Below, in pieces: positions 5,293 to 6,095 of a stretch of DNA of 6,095 nucleotides. Location of the stretch: positions 1-6,095 of the forward strand of contig DAHUXF010000186.1 in the NCBI GenBank assembly GCA_027307295.1. Reading direction: 5' to 3'. How positions within the stretch are numbered: position 1 is the first letter of the stretch; each line of letters begins with the position of its first letter. A program made the translations under genes and the position numbers. The notes beneath the pieces are model-generated. The model did no database searches and had not been told where the DNA came from. It saw nothing but the letters and a program-made list of their open reading frames with translations. Origin of the DNA: Acidobacteriaceae bacterium (GTDB lineage Bacteria > Acidobacteriota > Terriglobia > Terriglobales > Acidobacteriaceae).

Positions 5293-6095
5293 ACCTGAAA
5301 ATCGAAAAGCTGGTCTATGGCGGCGATGGCCTTGCGCGTCTTGCTGAGGGCAAGACGGTATTCCTTCCTTTTGTCCTGCCGGAAGAAGAAGTCAACGCCA
5401 CCATTGTGCAAGAGAAAAGCAGCTTTGCCCGCGCCTCAGTAGATGAAGTTGTAAAGCCTTCGCCCTACCGCATAGCGCCGGCCTGCCCCTATTTCGCTGC
5501 CTGCGGAGGCTGCCACTATCAGCATGCCGGATACACTGCGCAGTTAGAAAATAAACGCGCCATTCTGAGAGAGACATTGCTGCGCAACGGCAAACTGGAA
5601 TGGAAGAGTGAGATCATCACGCACTCCGGCGAGCCATGGAACTATCGCAATCGTTCGCGCTTCAAAGTGCGTAACGGGCCGGATTTTGCCATCGGCTACC
5701 ATCGTATGGGTTCGCATGATCTGCTGCCGGTAAAACAATGTCCCATCAGCTCTCCTGCAATCAATCGTCTTTTGTCCAAAATCTGGGAATTGGGCGAAGC
5801 GGGCAGCGTCCCGGGAGGCATCAATGAGATCGAATTTTTTACCGACCATGCCAATGCCAAGGTAGTGCTGGAGATTTATCTTGCTCCGGACGCTCCCGAG
5901 ATGCGTGAGTTTGCTGCCGCGCTACAGGCCAAAAACCCGGAGATCAAAGGCTTCGCTTTCTTTGCCTGCACGCCCGGCACAGAAGGCGGTACGGAGCAAC
6001 TCAAATACACGGTTGGCGATCCGGTGCTGGCTTACCAGGTGGGCGAACGCTCATTCCGCGTGAGCGCAGGGGCATTTTTCCAGGTAAATCGCTAC
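5289..6095 (+). CDS. rlmD: 23S rRNA (uracil-5-)-methyltransferase, RlmD/RumA type, 5' part (3' end outside window)
   Basis: SAM-dependent enzyme making 5-methyluridine in 23S rRNA (U1939 in E. coli RlmD). 269 residues are visible and the frame stays open to the window end. Residues 1-58 form a TRAM RNA-binding domain beginning MNLKIEKLVYGGDGLARL. Four cysteines match the 4Fe-4S ligands of the family: CPYFAACGGCHYQH gives C66, C72 and C75, and KQCP gives C151. YRNRSRFKV (119-127) is the conserved motif after the cluster. The visible part ends at FRVSAGAFFQVNRY, just before the SAM-binding methyltransferase domain, so the catalytic cysteine cannot be checked. TRAM plus cluster excludes TrmA (neither) and RlmC (no TRAM); an RlmCD-like dual-site enzyme is possible. 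It starts at GTG 5289 in GTGA, overlapping the previous stop by 4 bp. No Shine-Dalgarno is seen, so translation is probably coupled. Confidence 0.92.
   Translation, partial: MNLKIEKLVYGGDGLARLAEGKTVFLPFVLPEEEVNATIVQEKSSFARASVDEVVKPSPYRIAPACPYFAACGGCHYQHAGYTAQLENKRAILRETLLRNGKLEWKSEIITHSGEPWNYRNRSRFKVRNGPDFAIGYHRMGSHDLLPVKQCPISSPAINRLLSKIWELGEAGSVPGGINEIEFFTDHANAKVVLEIYLAPDAPEMREFAAALQAKNPEIKGFAFFACTPGTEGGTEQLKYTVGDPVLAYQVGERSFRVSAGAFFQVNRY

Overview
The window is a compact, ordinary-looking bacterial housekeeping segment with every gene on the + strand. It carries two conserved genes at the left (the 3' part of valS, then nadC). A 324-bp intergenic region follows. Then comes a tightly packed run of five genes: a YceI-family secreted protein, birA, coaX, an unnamed helical protein, and the 5' part of an RlmD-type rRNA methyltransferase. 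Moderate-to-high GC, the valS-nadC and birA-coaX arrangement, and the look of the unnamed protein after coaX suggest an acidobacterium (Terriglobia-like). That assignment is recalled resemblance, not a search result. I see no mobile element, tRNA, rRNA, CRISPR array or phage gene.

Layout. 2-1090: C-terminal 362 residues of valyl-tRNA synthetase, entering at the KMSKS loop. 1110-1988: quinolinate phosphoribosyltransferase. 1989-2312: intergenic, with a perfect 7-bp hairpin right after nadC, a small AT-rich dyad, a bulged stem, a plausible sigma70 promoter and the yceI ribosome binding site. 2313-2915: periplasmic YceI-like protein with a signal peptide. 2919-3782: biotin-protein ligase without a DNA-binding domain. 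3766-4593: type III pantothenate kinase, overlapping birA by 17 bp. 4603-5292: uncharacterised protein. 5289-6095: 5' portion of a TRAM-domain, iron-sulfur 23S rRNA uracil-5-methyltransferase, overlapping the previous gene by 4 bp and running off the window.

How the genes relate. nadC, birA and coaX supply three cofactors (NAD, protein-bound biotin, CoA), while valS and rlmD serve translation. The spacing from yceI onwards (3-bp gap, 17-bp overlap, 0-9 bp gap, 4-bp overlap) points to one transcript with translational coupling, probably started from the intergenic region upstream of yceI. valS-nadC is probably a separate, earlier transcription unit. No clearly new system is visible. The items most worth a second look are the unnamed protein between coaX and rlmD, the structured leader before yceI, and the presence of an envelope lipid-binding-type protein at the head of a cofactor operon.
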